Shown here: positions 11,126 to 19,116 of the stretch, in pieces
Position numbering within the stretch: the first letter of the stretch is position 1
Layout of the letters: each line of letters begins with the position of its first letter
Assembly: GCA_017431785.1 (NCBI GenBank)
Contig: JAFRKJ010000016.1
Coordinates: 1 to 57,590 of the forward strand
Length of the DNA stretch: 57,590 nt
Source of the DNA: Bacillota bacterium
Lineage (GTDB): Bacteria; Bacillota; Clostridia; Peptostreptococcales; Anaerovoracaceae
Direction of reading: 5' to 3'
The notes under the pieces: model-generated
Told to the model about the DNA's origin: nothing
What the model saw: only the letters and a program-made list of their open reading frames with translations
Database searches by the model: none
Translations under genes and position numbers: made by a program

Positions 11126-11560
11126 CTATTCAACTTTGTCTTCAATAACGATTCCCATGCTGCGGGCAGTTCCTTTGATCATCTCAGTTGCTGCCTCGAG
11201 ACTTGCTGCATTCAGATCTTTCATCTTAGTCTTTGCGATCTCTTCTGCCTGCTCATAAGTCAGTGTAGCCACCTTTGTTCTGTTAGGCTCACCTGATGCT
11301 GCATCGAGACCTGCTGCCTTCTTCAGTAATACTGCTGCAGGCGGAGTCTTCGTAATAAATGAGAAGCTGTGGTCTGCGTAGACAGTGATTACTACCGGAA
11401 TGATCATACCAGGCTGATCCTGTGTCTTAGCGTTGAACTGCTTACAGAAGTCCATAATGTTTACGCCATGCTGACCAAGAGCTGGTCCTACAGGTGGTGC
11501 TGGGTTTGCATTTCCGGCTGGGATCTGAAGCTTGATATAGCCTTCGATCTTCTTTGCCAC
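11126..11560 (-). CDS. rplK: 50S ribosomal protein L11
   Basis: L11 binds the GTPase-associated region of 23S rRNA and is needed for stringent-response signalling. 144 residues, near the usual 141. The N-terminal [15 protein letters not shown] segment (thiostrepton-binding face) and the C-terminal rRNA-binding domain ending GTARSMGI are clear. It lies in the nusG-rplK-rplA order seen in almost all bacteria. Confidence 0.97.
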   Translation of the reverse strand: MAKKIEGYIKLQIPAGNANPAPPVGPALGQHGVNIMDFCKQFNAKTQDQPGMIIPVVITVYADHSFSFITKTPPAAVLLKKAAGLDAASGEPNRTKVATLTYEQAEEIAKTKMKDLNAASLEAATEMIKGTARSMGIVIEDKVE

Positions 11561-11614
11561 TTCACGTCCTCCTTTCCTTAGTTGTAGTTTGCCTGAAGCA
11601 TACGCTTCCTGCGG

Positions 11615-12196
11615 TTAGTCAAGCTTGTCTACCTGTGCGTAGTCGAGCTCAACCGGTGTATCTCTTCCGAACATCGACACTTTGGCTCTCAGAGTCTGCT
11701 TCTCCGGATTGACTTCCAGTACAGAACCCATAAAGTTCTCGAAAGGTCCGTTGATGACTTTGATCGTGTCGCCGATGTGGATATCCAGATCGATGTAGAT
11801 TTTTTCGATGCCCATTCTTCTTACTTCTTCAAGAGTAAGTGGAACAGGATCGGAACCATGTCCAACAAATCCTGTAACGCCCTGCGTATTTCTGACCAGG
11901 TACCAGGATTCGTTCGTAACAATCATCTTAACAAGCACATAGCCAGGGAACATCTTCTTTGTCTTGATTTTTCTCTGACCATTTTTGATTTCAACTCTAT
12001 CTTCTGTAGGTACAACAACATCGAGAATCAGATCCTGCATTCCTCTGCTCTCAACTAGTTTCTCGATATTCACTTTAACCTTGTTCTCGTGACCGGAATA
12101 GGTATGCACTACATACCATTTAGCCACGCCATCGCCTCTCAGACCTTCCAGTTCGTCCAGGTTAAGCGCCGGTCTCGTTTCTTTGTCTTCACACAT
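11615..12196 (-). CDS. nusG: transcription elongation/antitermination factor NusG
   Basis: NusG binds the RNA polymerase clamp and links it to Rho or ribosomal S10. The NGN domain starts at about residue 26 (KWYVVHTYSGHENKV) and the KOW domain lies near the C-terminus (GDTIKVINGPFENFMGSV). At 193 residues it is longer than the usual 170-180 because of about 24 extra charged N-terminal residues. The ATG at 12196 has a GGAG about 10 bases upstream, so I keep the extension. It follows secE. Confidence 0.95.
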   Translation of the reverse strand: MCEDKETRPALNLDELEGLRGDGVAKWYVVHTYSGHENKVKVNIEKLVESRGMQDLILDVVVPTEDRVEIKNGQRKIKTKKMFPGYVLVKMIVTNESWYLVRNTQGVTGFVGHGSDPVPLTLEEVRRMGIEKIYIDLDIHIGDTIKVINGPFENFMGSVLEVNPEKQTLRAKVSMFGRDTPVELDYAQVDKLD

Positions 12197-12239
12197 TGTA
12201 CCTGTACTCCAATCTCACCTTATATATAATGTAATAAAC

Positions 12240-12590
12240 TTAGAAGCAGATTGCCTTGATTCCTGCCAGTACTGCTGAGTCTACACCCCAGAACAGCAAT
12301 GCAAAGGCAGCGCAAACAGCAAGAACAACAGCCGTATAGGAACCGAGCTCCTGTCTGGTAGGCCATACGACCTTCTTCATTTCGAGTTTCACGCCTCTGA
12401 AGTATTCCTTCATGCGGCCTTTTTCTCTCTTTTCCTTTGGCTTGTTCTTGTTCTTCTGACGCTTCTCTGCTCTATCCTGTGCTTTAGCTAAGGTGCTCTT
12501 CTTTTCAGGCTTATTCTCCTCAGTAGCAAGAATAGCAGAAGATTTGTTGTAGTCTGAGTTCTTTCTCTTCTTTGTCTTGGACTTTGCCAT
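12240..12590 (-). CDS. secE: preprotein translocase subunit SecE
   Basis: Small essential subunit of the SecYEG channel. The first 65 residues are a Lys-rich, disordered-looking extension. Then comes the conserved amphipathic segment KLEMKKVVWPTRQEL and one membrane helix at about 86-110. At 116 residues it is long for a Gram-positive SecE (about 60), the surplus being the basic N-terminus. It sits between rpmG and nusG as expected. Confidence 0.95.
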   Translation of the reverse strand: MAKSKTKKRKNSDYNKSSAILATEENKPEKKSTLAKAQDRAEKRQKNKNKPKEKREKGRMKEYFRGVKLEMKKVVWPTRQELGSYTAVVLAVCAAFALLFWGVDSAVLAGIKAICF

Positions 12591-12606
12591 TTTACTCTCC
12601 CGTTAA

Positions 12607-12756
12607 TTACTTTGTTTCCTTATGAAGAGTGTGCTTCTTGCAGAATGGACAATACTTGTTCAGTTCGATTCTGTCCGGTGTGTTCTTCTTGTCCTTCATC
12701 GTATTGTAGTTTCTCTGCTTACACTCAGTACATGCCAGTGTGACTTTAACTCTCAT
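12607..12756 (-). CDS. rpmG: 50S ribosomal protein L33
   Basis: 49-residue zinc-binding L33 with two CxxC pairs (CTEC and CPFC) and the family start [17 protein letters not shown]. The ATG at 12756 is preceded by GGAGG; a longer frame to 12795 is not needed. It is the first gene of the rpmG-secE-nusG transcript, directly behind a strong promoter. Confidence 0.96.
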   Translation of the reverse strand: MRVKVTLACTECKQRNYNTMKDKKNTPDRIELNKYCPFCKKHTLHKETK

Positions 12757-12834
12757 TTTTTCTGTCCTCCATTTAATCCAAACATAGAGCGTCACCGCTC
12801 TTTAATCTGTTTATTTCCATAAAGTCGCTCAATA

Positions 12835-12863
12835 ATTATATATTAGAGCCATGTCAACGTCAA
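12835..12863 (-). promoter_or_regulatory. sigma-A promoter of rpmG-secE-nusG-rplK
   Basis: TTGACG (12858-12863), 17-base spacer, perfect TATAAT (12835-12840) on the minus strand. As at rpoB, a second TTGACA lies inside the spacer. Transcription would start near 12828, about 70 bases before the rpmG ATG. Confidence 0.85.
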
Positions 12864-12904
12864 GGTGTTTTTTTAGAACAATGGAACATGTCTGTTGGAA
12901 CAAA

Positions 12905-12928
12905 CAGGCCCGGATTACTCCGGGCCTG
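12905..12928 (-). terminator. terminator of the Ech hydrogenase operon
   Basis: A perfect 10-bp G/C-rich stem (12905-12914 with 12919-12928) with a 4-base loop, then TTTGTT on the minus strand, 25 bases past the last hydrogenase gene. Confidence 0.85.
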
Positions 12929-12952
12929 AAATGCTAAATTTATCAGGAGTAT

Positions 12953-14059
12953 TTATACTTCTTTCATTTCGAGAGCATCTACCGGACATGCGTCTACGCA
13001 AGCTCCGCAGCCGACGCACTTCTCTTCCTCGAGTTTCCACTCGCTCTCAACAACCGGTGGAATTGCATCAGCAGGGCACTGGTTTACACAAGCGTTGCAG
13101 CCAATGCACTCTCCTTCTTTCACGGAAGCAATGCTCTTCTTAGGAGCTTCCTTCGGTTCTGCCGGTGCAGCCTCTTCAGCTGCTCCACCAAACGAAAGGC
13201 TTCCCTTCGGGCACTTGTCGATGCATGCGCCGCACTTAACGCATGATTCAACGTCTACCTTCCAGAGCTTTTCTTTCCTGTCTACTTCAATTGCGTCAGC
13301 CGGACATGCCTTAGCGCAAAGTCCGCAGAATACGCAGCTGTCAGCACAGGTCAGATCTCCATCCTCATCAGCAGGTGCTTCTGCCGGTGCAACTTCTGCA
13401 GCTGCTCCGCCAAATGAAAGGCTTCCCTTAGGACACTTGTCAATGCAGGCACCGCATTTCACACAGCTTTCCGTATCAACTTCCCAGAGTTTTTCCTTTC
13501 TGTCCACTTTGATCGCATCAGCAGGGCAGGCCTTAGCGCAAAGTCCGCAGAATACGCAGCTGTCAGCGCAAGTCAGATCTCCATCATCAGGTGAAGATGC
13601 AGGTGCTGCAGCATCGTCTTTCTTCGGAGCCTTAGGTGCCTTCTTCGGAATATCGAACTCATCGACTACCTTGACAACGTCAGGAATCGTGTAGAGATTT
13701 TCCATTGTGAGGCACTTCTTAGGACAGCAGTCTACACAGGCGCTGCACTGGATGCACTGCATTCTCTGGATGACCCACTTGCCTTCAGCCTTATCGATTG
13801 CGATGGCATTTGTCGGGCAAGCTCTTTCACACATTCCGCAGGCGATACAGTTGTCTCCGTCGATTGAAACTGCTCCTCTGGTTCTTTCTTCCCACTCTCT
13901 AGGTACTACAGGGTACATAAGAGTAGCAGGTTTTTTGCCTATGCTTCCCAGTATGGTCTTGCCGAACCTGAAGAATCCAAGTCTGGCAGTAATGACCGCA
14001 CTTAACAGGAGAGCGGCTATGACTATTGCTATTTTAGCTACTATAATCACTACCCTCAC
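12953..14059 (-). CDS. EchF-like polyferredoxin subunit with eight [4Fe-4S] motifs
   Basis: Last gene of the Ech-type operon, 368 residues against about 130-150 for ordinary EchF. Residues 4-28 form a hydrophobic helix. A NuoI/EchF-like pair of CxxCxxCxxxC motifs follows (Cys71-81 and 102-112). Three further pairs follow: 168-178/199-209, 242-252/273-283 and 318-328/348-358, joined by Ala/Pro/Glu linkers. Modules two and three (residues 159-218 and 233-292) differ at only three positions, so they arose by duplication. The predicted load is eight [4Fe-4S] clusters. The likely role (inference) is to wire ferredoxin electrons to the hydrogenase, with ferredoxin domains built in. GTG at 14059 directly follows the upstream stop; a second GTG at 14050 is also possible. 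Confidence 0.85.
   Translation of the reverse strand: MRVVIIVAKIAIVIAALLLSAVITARLGFFRFGKTILGSIGKKPATLMYPVVPREWEERTRGAVSIDGDNCIACGMCERACPTNAIAIDKAEGKWVIQRMQCIQCSACVDCCPKKCLTMENLYTIPDVVKVVDEFDIPKKAPKAPKKDDAAAPASSPDDGDLTCADSCVFCGLCAKACPADAIKVDRKEKLWEVDTESCVKCGACIDKCPKGSLSFGGAAAEVAPAEAPADEDGDLTCADSCVFCGLCAKACPADAIEVDRKEKLWKVDVESCVKCGACIDKCPKGSLSFGGAAEEAAPAEPKEAPKKSIASVKEGECIGCNACVNQCPADAIPPVVESEWKLEEEKCVGCGACVDACPVDALEMKEV
13184..13363 (-). repeat. internal ferredoxin-module repeat, copy 2
   Basis: Codes for residues 233-292 of the polyferredoxin. It matches residues 159-218 with three amino-acid differences, while many third codon positions differ. This implies an older duplication held by selection rather than a fresh one. 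Confidence 0.9.
13406..13585 (-). repeat. internal ferredoxin-module repeat, copy 1
   Basis: Codes for residues 159-218, the partner of 13184-13363. Each copy carries two CxxCxxCxxxC motifs and ends in an SLSFGGAA linker start. Confidence 0.9.
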
Positions 14060-15142
14060 CTACCTTTCTGTACAACTGATGCAAGGGTCGATTGTCAGTA
14101 CCAGGATAGGTACGTCAGCCAAATCGGCTCCGGCAAGCATCTTAACTAACGCAGGAATATTGATGTTGGTCGGTGTCCTTACTCTCATTCTCTTCAGGAA
14201 CTTTGTGCCCTGGCCCTTTGCATAGTAGAATGCTTCGCCACGAGGCTGTTCCAGTCTGATTGCAAATTCACCCTCGACCTTCTTAGGAACCTTCACGTCT
14301 ACAGGACCGTCAGGAATCATCTCTACCGCCTTCTCGATCAGTTCGATGGACTGGAAGATTTCTCTGATTCTTACAACAGTTCTTGCCATGCAGTCGCCTG
14401 CTTCTTCTACGCAAGGTTCAAAGCCGAGTTCTTTGTAGACGCCGTGGTCTCCTGTAAGTCTGATGTCCTGTCTTACGCCTGAACCTCTTACTGTAGGTCC
14501 TACCGCGCAAAGTTCCATGGCCTCTTCCTTAGTCAGGACGCCGACGCCTGTCATTCTGTTTTTAACTGATGAATCTTCAATGAATACATCAGTGATTTCC
14601 TTGATCTCAGCCTTCAGACCGTTCAGGATTCTAACCATCTCCTGCAGGTTTTCATTGCTGATATCTTTTCTCATTCCGCCAGGCTTACAGATAGAGAATA
14701 CTACTCTGCCGCCTGTGTTCTTTTCGAACAGATCGAGAACCGTCTCTCTGATTCTCCAGCAGTGGTTGAACAGACTTTCAAATCCGAAACCGTCTGCCAT
14801 GAGACCCAGCCACAGCAGGTGGCTGTGCACTCTTCCGAGCTCATGAAGAATCGTTCTGAGATATTCTGCTCTTTCCGGGATTTCAACGCCCAGAGCGCCT
14901 TCCATGGATGCGCATGCGCCCCATCCATGTCCGAAGCTGCAGATTCCGCAGATACGTTCTACAACATAAACCATCTGTTCAAAATCTTTTATTTCGCACA
15001 GTTTCTCCAGACCTCTATGGATGTATCCGATAGATGGAATGGCTTCCACAACTGTTTCGTCCTCGAGTACCAGGTCGAGGTGAATAGGCTCAGGAAGCAC
15101 TGGATGCTGTGGTCCAAATGGAACTATAGTTCTTTTAGCCAT
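14060..15142 (-). CDS. Ech-type [NiFe] hydrogenase large subunit (EchE-like)
   Basis: Catalytic large subunit related to NuoD. Both nickel-binding pairs are present: RICGIC at Cys65/68 and DPCISC at Cys354/357, so this is a hydrogenase and not a complex I subunit. The product ends three residues later (CTER-stop), so there is no C-terminal peptide to cleave. I start at ATG 15142 (MAKRTIVPFGPQHP) because AAGGAAGG lies upstream and a longer frame overlaps the preceding gene. 360 residues. It sits in the order A-B-C-D-E-F. No hyp maturation operon is in the window. Confidence 0.93.
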   Translation of the reverse strand: MAKRTIVPFGPQHPVLPEPIHLDLVLEDETVVEAIPSIGYIHRGLEKLCEIKDFEQMVYVVERICGICSFGHGWGACASMEGALGVEIPERAEYLRTILHELGRVHSHLLWLGLMADGFGFESLFNHCWRIRETVLDLFEKNTGGRVVFSICKPGGMRKDISNENLQEMVRILNGLKAEIKEITDVFIEDSSVKNRMTGVGVLTKEEAMELCAVGPTVRGSGVRQDIRLTGDHGVYKELGFEPCVEEAGDCMARTVVRIREIFQSIELIEKAVEMIPDGPVDVKVPKKVEGEFAIRLEQPRGEAFYYAKGQGTKFLKRMRVRTPTNINIPALVKMLAGADLADVPILVLTIDPCISCTER

Positions 15143-15162
15143 TATCTTTCCTTCCTTTCCTA

Positions 15163-15525
15163 TTACTTCTTCGGCTTCCAAGGTGTTTCTTCAACGATTC
15201 TGAAGAATGTTCCCTGGTAGTCTAACTGACTGTGGTTGAACTGAACACCGAACAGGTCGTGTATTTCATTCTCATAGATGAATGCCGGCCAGTAAATACC
15301 GGTGATACTTTCAACTTCATCAACATCGATCTTGATATCAAGTCTGAGAGTCTTCAGAAGATGATCCTTATCGAATGAATACAGAATTTCGTAAGTTTCA
15401 TCATCAAGAACTACTCCGCAGATCTGTACCAATCTGTAGCCCTCTGCTTTGAGATCGCTGACTTTAGAAATAAGGTTCGAAAGCTCAACGTATTCAAAGT
15501 CCTGCACTGCAGTAATTTTATCCAT
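15163..15525 (-). CDS. Ech-type hydrogenase subunit EchD-like (NuoC family)
   Basis: A 120-residue protein of the NuoC/30-kDa subunit family. The diagnostic segment is FIYENEIHDLFGVQF near residues 82-96, followed by the short proline-rich end. It binds no cofactor and supports the NuoB/NuoD-like pair at the membrane arm junction. AAGGAGGG precedes the ATG. It lies 12 bases after the small-subunit gene. Confidence 0.9.
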   Translation of the reverse strand: MDKITAVQDFEYVELSNLISKVSDLKAEGYRLVQICGVVLDDETYEILYSFDKDHLLKTLRLDIKIDVDEVESITGIYWPAFIYENEIHDLFGVQFNHSQLDYQGTFFRIVEETPWKPKK

Positions 15526-15537
15526 TATTCTCCCTCC

Positions 15538-16110
15538 TTATTTCTTCAGAAAATCCATTGTGTTCACTTTGATCTCAGCCATTGTGAAGATCGGTGGAAC
15601 AGCGCCGGCTTTCTTTTCTTCAGTTGCGACTTCTTCAGCTACTGCTTCTGCAGCTTCCTCTGCAGGAGCATCTACAGCCTTGACCATAGCGTCTCTCTTA
15701 GCCTGGAGAACGCCGAGGCCCTTAACTACAGCATCGATGATAGCTTCAGGTCTTGCTGCACATCCCGGAACGTATGCGTCTACAGGAATAACCTGATCAA
15801 CGCCGCCCATAACGTTATAGCAGTCTTTGAAGATACCGCCTGAGCAAGCGCAGATTCCTACGGCAACGACTACCTTAGGCTCCGGCATCTGCTCATATAT
15901 CTGCTTTACGATGCCTTTGTTCTGCTCATTGACTGAGCCGGTTACCAGGAACACGTCTGCGTGCTTCGGGTTACCGCAGTTGATAATACCGAATCGTTCT
16001 ACGTCGTACATAGGAGTAAGACATGCCAGAACTTCGATATCGCATCCGTTACAGCTTGAACCGTCATAATGTACGACCCAAGGCGACTTTGTTACATATG
16101 CTGCTGACAT
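15538..16110 (-). CDS. Ech-type hydrogenase small subunit (EchC-like)
   Basis: NuoB-like small subunit carrying the proximal [4Fe-4S] cluster. Candidate ligands are Cys20 and Cys23 (SCNGCD), Cys87 (GICACSGG) and Cys117 (YVPGCAARP). The core ends near residue 135. An added tail of about 50 residues is rich in Ala and Glu and ends TMAEIKVNTMDFLKK; this tail is unusual for the family. AAGGAGG precedes the start. It would sit between EchE and EchF and pass electrons to nickel-iron. Confidence 0.92.
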   Translation of the reverse strand: MSAAYVTKSPWVVHYDGSSCNGCDIEVLACLTPMYDVERFGIINCGNPKHADVFLVTGSVNEQNKGIVKQIYEQMPEPKVVVAVGICACSGGIFKDCYNVMGGVDQVIPVDAYVPGCAARPEAIIDAVVKGLGVLQAKRDAMVKAVDAPAEEAAEAVAEEVATEEKKAGAVPPIFTMAEIKVNTMDFLKK

Positions 16111-16122
16111 TCTTTCACCTCC

Positions 16123-16992
16123 TTAGAAACAAATGTAGAGAACGAACAGGTTGATCATGCCGAGAACAATGGCAACAACCCATGCCGACTTGAACGCAAA
16201 CTGCCACTTCATTCTTGCGAAACAGTTGTCGATGAACACTTCGAAGAAGTATGCCAGAAGGGCAACTACGATACCGATGATCCATCCCCAAGCAGTTCCG
16301 TTCGCGAAGAACAGGAATACAAATCCAAGAAGGAATACGTTTTCATACCAGTGTGATATCTCGATCCAGCCCATCGTTCTGCCGACGAACTCAGTGGTAA
16401 CACCTCTTACCAGTTCCTGGTGAGCATGGTGTGACATACTCAGGTCGAACGGTGACTTTCTGAACTTGAGTGTCAGAATGAATACCCATCCGAAGAATAT
16501 GCCGATCATAGGCAGGAATGCCATGTTGTCTGCAGCCATGATTTCACTAACCTTGAAGCTGCCGCCATACATATAGAAACCGATAACAGTGATCAGAACC
16601 ATTGGTTCATAAGCCATCATTGCCAGCAGTTCTCTCTCAGCACCGATTTCTGCATACGGTGAGTTTGAGGAGTACGCTGCGATGATGAGGAACGCTGCGC
16701 CGATGGTCAGTGTGAATATTACCAGGAGCAGGTCTCCGCCCATGAAGAATAATACACCTGACGCGATTATGAATACTACGAACAGGAGTACATAGAAGTC
16801 CTGGAATCTCGTAGGAGTCTGCTTTTCTTTCTGGAAAAGCTTGCCGACATCGTAGAACGGCTGAAGTACCGGAGGTCCTACTCTTCTCTGCATCTTAGCA
16901 GAAAGTTTTCTGTCCAGACCTGCGAGAAGTCCTCCGAGGAACGGTCCCAGTACGAGGAAGGCAACGACTGAAATTATTGCTTTAATAATCAT
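16123..16992 (-). CDS. Ech-type hydrogenase membrane subunit EchB-like (NuoH family)
   Basis: Multi-pass membrane protein of 289 residues, homologous to NuoH, which joins the hydrophilic arm to the ion-pumping arm. Visible family features are the GLDRKLSAKMQRRVGPPVLQ loop near residue 25 and an acidic loop around AEIGAERELLAMMAYE. About seven to eight helices are predicted by eye. Its ATG overlaps the stop of the upstream gene (TAATG), indicating translational coupling. Confidence 0.93.
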   Translation of the reverse strand: MIIKAIISVVAFLVLGPFLGGLLAGLDRKLSAKMQRRVGPPVLQPFYDVGKLFQKEKQTPTRFQDFYVLLFVVFIIASGVLFFMGGDLLLVIFTLTIGAAFLIIAAYSSNSPYAEIGAERELLAMMAYEPMVLITVIGFYMYGGSFKVSEIMAADNMAFLPMIGIFFGWVFILTLKFRKSPFDLSMSHHAHQELVRGVTTEFVGRTMGWIEISHWYENVFLLGFVFLFFANGTAWGWIIGIVVALLAYFFEVFIDNCFARMKWQFAFKSAWVVAIVLGMINLFVLYICF

Positions 16993-18926
16993 TATGCGAT
17001 ACCTCCCATCAAACTTACTAATGTGGCGATCATGTATCCGAGTCCGATGACGAGCATCGCAACACAGAGAACGTCGCCGATAAGATTCATCTTATGCTCA
17101 CCGAAGTACTTCTCCATGTGCCAGTTTCTAAGAGCGAACTGAACTTCTTTCTGCATGGAGCCGTAGTATGTTCTGTTGTCTCCGGTGTTGGCACCAGCCA
17201 GGTAGATCGGAACTGTCGGCTTCTTTGACTTGCCGAATCCGAACAGTGCCAGCAGGACGATAACTGCTACCATGATAACCATGATGAGCATGTTGCCTGA
17301 TGACATGATTCCGCCGGCCAGTCCGCCGAAAGTGATCTCAAGATATGGTACCAGGAGATATGACGACATCAGAGGGAAGAGCAGACATACAAGCACTACC
17401 AGTACAACCAGAGTAATGTGTACGAATGTCTCTGTTCTGTGAACGTCATACTCAATGCTCTCCTCGCCGGCAACTACTGCTGTGAGCTTGCCCATCCACT
17501 TGAGCCAGTAGAATGCTGTTACAGCACTACCGAAGCAGATGCAGCCGATGAGCAGTATATTACCTGAATCAACGAAGGATACCATGCATCCCCACTTGGA
17601 GATCAGCATTCCGAACGGTGCGAGGAACATGCCTGCGATACCGATGATCATGCACATTGCAAGTCTCGGCATTCTGTTGAACAGACCGTCCATGTCTTCG
17701 ATCATTCTTGATCCAATATGATGCTCTGCAGTACCTACGCAGAGGAAGAGTAATGACTTGGTGATTGCGTGGAATATGATCAGCATGATTCCTGCCCAAA
17801 CAGCACCAGCTGTTCCAACGCCGCCGCAGGCAACGATCAGACCAAGGTTAGCAATGGTTGAGTAAGCAAGTACTCTCTTTGCATTGACCTGTGAGATTGC
17901 TGCGCATGACGCGAACAGGAATGTGATTCCGCCTACCATCATGGTCATGATTCCTGCGAAGTTGCTCATTCCGAGAACAGGAGCCAGTTTGATGATCATG
18001 AAGACACCTGCTTTAACCATTGTTGATGAGTGGAGTAATGCAGATGTTGGAGTAGGTGCGACCATTGCTCCGAGCAGCCAGCTGTTGAACGGCATCTGCG
18101 CTGTTTTTGTAATACCTGCGAATGCGAAGAATGCAGCAGGGATAGCAACCAGATCTCCGTAAACTGATCCGATCAGGAGCATAGTGCTCATTTCCACTGT
18201 CTGGAATACGATTCCGAGAATAACGATACCAACTGCGAATCCGAGACCGCCGAGCAGGTTCATGATCAGCGCTCTGAACGCATTGTTCGTAGCTTCTTCG
18301 GTCTTTGTGTAGCCGATGAGCCAGAATGATGACAAGCTGGTGATCTCCCAGAAGAAGTACATCCAAATCATGTTGTTGGATGTTACCAGTCCTACCATTG
18401 CGCCCAGGAACAGGAACATAACGAAGAAGAACCACGGTCTTCTGTCTTTATTTCCCTTCTCGTCTTCATGGTGCTGGAAATCTTTCATGTAGCCTAATGC
18501 ATAGACTGCAATAAGTGTTCCGATGATTCCTATGATGAGAATCATAATGATCGAAAGTCTGTCAACATACAGATTGCTCTCGACCTCGATGCCATGTCCT
18601 CTGGAGAATTCGAACCACATGATCAGTGGTGTCTGAATAATGGCAAAGATAAATGCAAGCCACTTTCTGTGCATTGCTGACGTGATGCAGATGTAGATGC
18701 ATAGCCCTGCTTCTACAGCCATCATTATGTAGCCTATCACTTCACCGTTGAAGGAGAAATAATCTCCGCCTCCCGCGGCAAACTGGATAGCAACAACTAT
18801 CGACATTGCGGCAATGATAACTGAGCCTGCAATGACGATCACGTCTCTACCCTTGTCACTTTTAACTACCAGAAGAATGAAGGCAACGATCATCGGGAAA
18901 AGGATGAGAAATACTATTGTGCCCAT
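16992..18926 (-). CDS. Ech-type hydrogenase membrane subunit EchA-like (NuoL/Mrp antiporter family)
   Basis: Ion-translocating subunit of 644 residues related to NuoL and MrpA. Conserved helices include the stretch around MIWMYFFWEITSLSSFWLIG with its key Glu, the AGITKTAQMPFNSWLLGAM segment with Lys, and SALLHSSTMVKAGVF. It is the first gene of the operon, preceded by AGGAGG and a promoter at 18981-19010. It would pump H+ or Na+ as ferredoxin electrons reduce protons (family knowledge). Confidence 0.94.
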   Translation of the reverse strand: MGTIVFLILFPMIVAFILLVVKSDKGRDVIVIAGSVIIAAMSIVVAIQFAAGGGDYFSFNGEVIGYIMMAVEAGLCIYICITSAMHRKWLAFIFAIIQTPLIMWFEFSRGHGIEVESNLYVDRLSIIMILIIGIIGTLIAVYALGYMKDFQHHEDEKGNKDRRPWFFFVMFLFLGAMVGLVTSNNMIWMYFFWEITSLSSFWLIGYTKTEEATNNAFRALIMNLLGGLGFAVGIVILGIVFQTVEMSTMLLIGSVYGDLVAIPAAFFAFAGITKTAQMPFNSWLLGAMVAPTPTSALLHSSTMVKAGVFMIIKLAPVLGMSNFAGIMTMMVGGITFLFASCAAISQVNAKRVLAYSTIANLGLIVACGGVGTAGAVWAGIMLIIFHAITKSLLFLCVGTAEHHIGSRMIEDMDGLFNRMPRLAMCMIIGIAGMFLAPFGMLISKWGCMVSFVDSGNILLIGCICFGSAVTAFYWLKWMGKLTAVVAGEESIEYDVHRTETFVHITLVVLVVLVCLLFPLMSSYLLVPYLEITFGGLAGGIMSSGNMLIMVIMVAVIVLLALFGFGKSKKPTVPIYLAGANTGDNRTYYGSMQKEVQFALRNWHMEKYFGEHKMNLIGDVLCVAMLVIGLGYMIATLVSLMGGIA

Positions 18927-18980
18927 TTAATCCTCCTAATAAATAAAAATAACTTCTCAGTGAAAAAAACTTTTCATATT

Positions 18981-19010
18981 ATTATACATATACTGTCTGT
19001 CATTAATCAA
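18981..19010 (-). promoter_or_regulatory. probable promoter of the Ech operon
   Basis: TTGATT (19005-19010), 18-base spacer, perfect TATAAT (18981-18986) on the minus strand, about 50 bases upstream of the echA-like start. Confidence 0.6.
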
Positions 19011-19070
19011 GTTCGAAAGAAAATACATAATGCAAAAACGCCTAATTGGCAAGAAAATTAACAAACAAAT

Positions 19071-19093
19071 AAGCGGCATATCATATGCCGCTT
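19071..19093 (-). terminator. terminator of the signal-peptidase-like gene
   Basis: A 10-bp perfect stem (19071-19080 with 19084-19093) with a short loop and a T-rich tail (ATTTGTTTGTT) on the minus strand, 24 bases past the stop codon. Confidence 0.7.
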
Positions 19094-19116
19094 CAGTGCC
19101 CTAAAGAAATGTCAGA

